The position numbers and the translations under genes are program-made. Source: Allobosea psychrotolerans (GTDB taxonomy: Bacteria; Pseudomonadota; Alphaproteobacteria; Rhizobiales; Beijerinckiaceae). Taken from it: 64,000 nt of DNA. The DNA lies in the NCBI RefSeq assembly GCF_002917105.1, contig NZ_PQFZ01000007.1, forward strand, positions 137,762-201,761, written 5' to 3'. The notes under the pieces were generated by a model. It made no database searches. It had not been told where the DNA came from and was given only the letters and a program-made list of their open reading frames with translations. This document shows positions 61,022 through 64,000 of the stretch, piece by piece; within the stretch, counting starts at the first letter, position 1; every line of letters begins with the position of its first letter.

Positions 61022-61186
61022 GGAGCACGATGCGAAAAAGTGGCAACCGGTTTTCGCATTGATGCTGCTCTAACTCTTAGATGAGCGCATTCCCACGTTT
61101 CTCCGAAACGCAGAAATTCTCTGCCTCCTTGTTTTGTCGCATTGTCTTCACGCGAGCCGGCGTCCACTTCGCTCGAAAATGCTCTA
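61022..61186. repeat. Composite extragenic repeat with hairpin (includes copy 2 of the 50248 repeat)
   Basis: The left part contains ATGCGAAAA (61030-61038) pairing with TTTTCGCAT (61051-61059), a stem that may end the receptor mRNA. The right part (61129-61186) matches 50248-50305, with GTCTTCACGCGAGCCGGCG as its core. Such elements recur between genes and show no coding potential. Confidence 0.7.
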
Positions 61187-61217
61187 ACCTCCGCGACGCG
61201 TCTTTCGCGGAGTCCCC

Positions 61218-62783
61218 ATGATCGAGAACGACTACGACTACATCATCATCGGCGCAGGTTCGGCCGGCGCGGTGCTGGCGGCGCGGCTGAGCGAGAATCC
61301 GGCGATCCGCGTGCTCCTGCTCGAAGCGGGACGCGATTTCCGCACGGCGGAGACGCCGGAGCATATCCGCATCCCCAATCCGATGCGGGCGATCGCCGAC
61401 GACGATTATCGCTGGCCGCAACTGATGGCGCGCCGGACGGAGCGGCAGGAGCCCAAGCTGCTCTGGCGCGGGCGGGCTGTCGGCGGCTCATCGACCATCA
61501 ACGGGCAGATCGCCATTCGCGGCGTGCCGGACGATTTCGAGCGCTGGGCCGCGCATGGCTGCACCGGTTGGGGCTGGGCCGATGTCCTGCCCTATTTCAA
61601 CCGGCTCGAGACCGATGTGAATTTCGGCGGCGCGCCCTGGCACGGCGATAACGGGCCGATCCCGGTCTATCGCGCGCCCGAAGCGCAATGGGGCCGGGTC
61701 GACCGCGCATTGAAGGACGCCTCGCTGGCGCTCGGCTATGGCTGGTGCGAGGACCACAACGCGCCGGACGGCACGGGCGCCTCGCCCTATGCCATCAACA
61801 GCCACCATGGCGTCCGCGTCTCGACCAATGACGGCTATCTGGAGCCGGCGCGTGGACGCGCCAACCTGACCATCATCGGCAACGCCCTGGTCTCCCGACT
61901 CAAGGTCGAGGGCAACCGGCCGCATGTCGGCGGCGTCGAGGTCCGCATCAACGGCGAGAGCATCTCGCCACGCGCGACCCGCGAAGTCATTCTCTGTGCG
62001 GGAGCGATCCATTCGCCAGCCATCCTGCAGCGCTCCGGCATCGGCCCGGCCGCGCTCTCGGCTTCGCTCGGCATCCCCGTCATCGCCGATCTGCCGGTCG
62101 GTGAGAACCTGCTCGACCACCCGATCATGCCGCTGTTCCTGCGCCTCAGGGAGACCGCGATGGTCGACACGCCGATGCACCGCCACACCAATTGCTGCCT
62201 GCGCTACGGCTCGGGCCTCGGCGGCGCGGGCGAGAACGACATGATCGTGATCGCCGGCAACCTCGCCTCCTTCGGCGGCGGCGACCTGACGCTCGGGCGG
62301 CTCGCCGTCTCCGTCTACCAGGCCTTCAGCCAGGGCAGCGTCCGCATCACCACGACGGATCCGGGCATCGACCCGCAGGTCGATGAGCGCATGCTCTCCG
62401 ACGAGCGCGACCTGATCCGCATGCGCGACGGCGTGCGCCGGGCCGAAGCGCTGGCTGCGACGGAGGCGGTGAGGACAATCGCCTCGCGCGTCGAATACGG
62501 GCTGTCGGGCCGCTCGATCGATGAGCCGTTCGATGGGGCGGAACTCGACGCCTGGCTGTTCGAGGAATGCTCGGACGCGCAGCACGCCAGCGGCACCTGC
62601 CGGATGGGTGCGGCGGACGATTCCCGCAGCGTCGTCGATCCGCATTGCCGCGTCATCGGCTGCACGGGCCTGAGGGTGATCGATGCCTCGATCATGCCGG
62701 AGGTGGTGCGCGCCAACACGCATCTGAGCACGGTGATGATCGCCGAGAAGATGGCAGCCGAGATCGGTGGCGGCGGACGTTGA
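61218..62783 (+). CDS. GMC-family flavin oxidoreductase (choline dehydrogenase-like)
   Basis: A 521-aa FAD enzyme that oxidises alcohols. It begins with the dinucleotide fold [20 protein letters not shown], then [20 protein letters not shown] (GMC signature 1) and [19 protein letters not shown] (signature 2). The C-terminal active site has [10 protein letters not shown] and [16 protein letters not shown] with the catalytic His/Asn pair. The natural substrate is unknown. The kinase-fold gene downstream starts within 55 bases and may be co-transcribed. Confidence 0.9.
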   Translation: MIENDYDYIIIGAGSAGAVLAARLSENPAIRVLLLEAGRDFRTAETPEHIRIPNPMRAIADDDYRWPQLMARRTERQEPKLLWRGRAVGGSSTINGQIAIRGVPDDFERWAAHGCTGWGWADVLPYFNRLETDVNFGGAPWHGDNGPIPVYRAPEAQWGRVDRALKDASLALGYGWCEDHNAPDGTGASPYAINSHHGVRVSTNDGYLEPARGRANLTIIGNALVSRLKVEGNRPHVGGVEVRINGESISPRATREVILCAGAIHSPAILQRSGIGPAALSASLGIPVIADLPVGENLLDHPIMPLFLRLRETAMVDTPMHRHTNCCLRYGSGLGGAGENDMIVIAGNLASFGGGDLTLGRLAVSVYQAFSQGSVRITTTDPGIDPQVDERMLSDERDLIRMRDGVRRAEALAATEAVRTIASRVEYGLSGRSIDEPFDGAELDAWLFEECSDAQHASGTCRMGAADDSRSVVDPHCRVIGCTGLRVIDASIMPEVVRANTHLSTVMIAEKMAAEIGGGGR

Positions 62784-62833
62784 AATCCGGTCTTGCGCCG
62801 ATCGTCGCGTTGACCTGCCCCTCCGGCCTCACG

Positions 62834-63931
62834 ATGATGCCGGGCATGACGACCGGCCCAACCTCGGCAACCCTGGAATTCGATCCCGCCCGGCTCGACG
62901 CCTTCCTGCGCTCCGCCCTGCCCGGCCGGACCGGCGGCGCGATGATGTTGGAGCGGATCAGCGGCGGCCAGTCGAACCCGACCTTCTTCCTGTCCTATCC
63001 GGATGCCGGCACGCGACTGGTGCTGCGCAAGAAGCCGCCGGGGCCATTGCTGCCCTCGGCCCATGCGGTCGAGCGCGAATACCGCATCCTCAAGGCGCTG
63101 GCGGGCTCGGCCGTGCCGGTGCCGCCGGTGCTGCTCCTGCATGAGCAGGATGATGTCGTCGGCACGCCCTTCTATCTGATGGAACGGCTGGAGGGCCGCG
63201 TCTTCCACGACACCGCCCTGCCCGGCGTTTCCAGCGATGATCGCCGCGCCATGTATTTCGCCATGGCAGAGACGCTGGCCGCGCTGCACGCCTTCGACTG
63301 GCAGGCGGCCGGGCTCGCCGATTTCGGCAAGCCCGGAAACTATTATGCCCGCCAGCTCCGGCGCTGGGGCGGGCAATGGCGCGAGACCAAGACGCGGCCC
63401 ATCCCGGCGATCGACCGCGCGATCGACTGGCTGAGCGCGCATCTCGACGAGAGCGCGGAGACGACGATCGTCCATGGCGATTTCCGGCTCGGCAATCTGA
63501 TGTTCGCGCCCGACGCGCCGCGGATCGTCGCCGTGCTCGACTGGGAACTCGCGACGCTCGGGCACCCGCTCTCGGACGTCGCCTTCTCCTGCCTGCCCTG
63601 GCATTCGACGCCGGCGATGTATGCCGGCTTCGTCGGGCTCGACCGCGCGGCGCTCGGCATCCCGACGCAGGCCGAATATCTCGAGCGCTATTGCGCCGCC
63701 GCCGGACGCGCCAGCGGGCCCGGGCGCTTCCACATCGCCTTCTCGCTGTTCCGTTTCGCCGTCATTCTCGACGGCATCGCGGCGCGCGCCAAATCGGGCA
63801 ATGCGGCAGCGGAAAATGCGGTCGCGGTCGGCGCGATGGCGGAGAGTTTCGCGCTGCGGGCCGACGCCGTGATCAACGACAAAAACAGTGAGACAGTGCA
63901 GGAGAAAACGCGGGGAACCCCTCTCCTGTAA
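62834..63931 (+). CDS. Aminoglycoside-phosphotransferase-fold kinase (ACAD10/11-like phosphotransferase family)
   Basis: A kinase of about 365 aa. ISGGQSNPTFFLSYP and LVLRKKPPG form the nucleotide loop and Lys, TTIVHGDFRLGNLMF the catalytic loop, and AVLDWELATLGHPLSDVAF the metal-binding segment. Bacterial members often accompany acyl-CoA metabolism and are thought to phosphorylate hydroxyacyl substrates. The start is uncertain: ATGs at 62834, 62837 and 62846 are in frame and none has a clear ribosome site. It follows the GMC oxidoreductase gene. Confidence 0.85.
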   Translation: MMPGMTTGPTSATLEFDPARLDAFLRSALPGRTGGAMMLERISGGQSNPTFFLSYPDAGTRLVLRKKPPGPLLPSAHAVEREYRILKALAGSAVPVPPVLLLHEQDDVVGTPFYLMERLEGRVFHDTALPGVSSDDRRAMYFAMAETLAALHAFDWQAAGLADFGKPGNYYARQLRRWGGQWRETKTRPIPAIDRAIDWLSAHLDESAETTIVHGDFRLGNLMFAPDAPRIVAVLDWELATLGHPLSDVAFSCLPWHSTPAMYAGFVGLDRAALGIPTQAEYLERYCAAAGRASGPGRFHIAFSLFRFAVILDGIAARAKSGNAAAENAVAVGAMAESFALRADAVINDKNSETVQEKTRGTPLL

Positions 63932-63985
63932 GGAGAGGGGCAGGGGTGAGGTGTCGGCCGTCGGACCAGTTGCATGACGGCCTTG

Positions 63986-64000
63986 CCGTCATTGCGAGCG
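63986..64000. repeat. Left end of a CGTCATTGCGAGCG palindromic repeat, cut by the window
   Basis: The last 15 bases, CCGTCATTGCGAGCG, are identical to the beginning of the repeat at 27373. The rest lies beyond the window. Confidence 0.65.

Overview
The window is high-GC DNA from an alphaproteobacterium. An ethylmalonyl-CoA-pathway gene pair (ccr and a methylsuccinyl-CoA-dehydrogenase-like gene), the adjacent ubiG/lysC pair, many branched-chain-amino-acid-type (HAAT) ABC transporters, LysR regulators and short palindromic intergenic repeats all point to Hyphomicrobiales. A Bosea-like genus is my best guess, but that is inference. No tRNA, rRNA, CRISPR array, integrase or transposase was seen.

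1-12.9 kb: the 3' part of a GntR/FCD regulator gene is followed by a 12-gene minus-strand operon (10692 down to 623). It encodes an ABC importer (binding protein, two permeases, a small membrane protein, two ATPases) and a complete dihydroxyacetone-kinase phosphorelay (DhaL, DhaM/EIIA, HPr, EI, a small HTH protein, DhaK). Two identical 61-bp copies of the end of the gntR gene bracket this operon. Next come an orphan protein with a peptidoglycan-binding-like N-terminus and a papain-like Cys/His C-terminus, and a decayed second gntR copy.

13-15.2 kb: a metallophosphoesterase is followed immediately by a Ser/Thr kinase-UspA fusion. 15.2-24.8 kb: a LysR regulator precedes a long plus-strand operon of shikimate dehydrogenase, a five-gene HAAT transporter, a Gfo/Idh oxidoreductase and a QsuB-type 3-dehydroshikimate dehydratase. 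I read it as uptake and conversion of shikimate/quinate-type hydroaromatics to protocatechuate. 25-29.3 kb: a Tat-exported metallo-beta-lactamase-fold hydrolase divergent from a LysR gene, a zinc alcohol dehydrogenase and a methyltransferase.

29.4-36 kb: a second HAAT transporter operon ends in an aldehyde dehydrogenase. 36-40 kb: a CaiB/BaiF CoA-transferase, an acyl-CoA dehydrogenase and a MaoC-type hydratase, then a glutathione transferase. 40-47 kb: a Tat-exported cyclic-nucleotide phosphodiesterase/nucleotidase, a small secreted protein, an SGNH hydrolase, a cytochrome b561, and a LysR gene divergent from a bile-acid:sodium-symporter-family transporter. 47-55 kb: the methylsuccinyl-CoA-dehydrogenase-like gene and ccr, separated by an EamA exporter and a gtr-like locus (polytopic GT-C-like protein, GtrB-like glycosyltransferase, GtrA flippase). 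A four-copy 15-bp tandem repeat sits at the start of the GT-C-like gene.

55-64 kb: ubiG and lysC (core biosynthesis), a strong terminator, an NAD(P)H-quinone-oxidoreductase-like gene divergent from a LysR gene, a soluble globin-coupled chemoreceptor, a GMC oxidoreductase and an aminoglycoside-phosphotransferase-fold kinase.

Several families of palindromic extragenic repeats punctuate operon ends between 18 and 64 kb. One supplies the last codons of the CoA-transferase gene.
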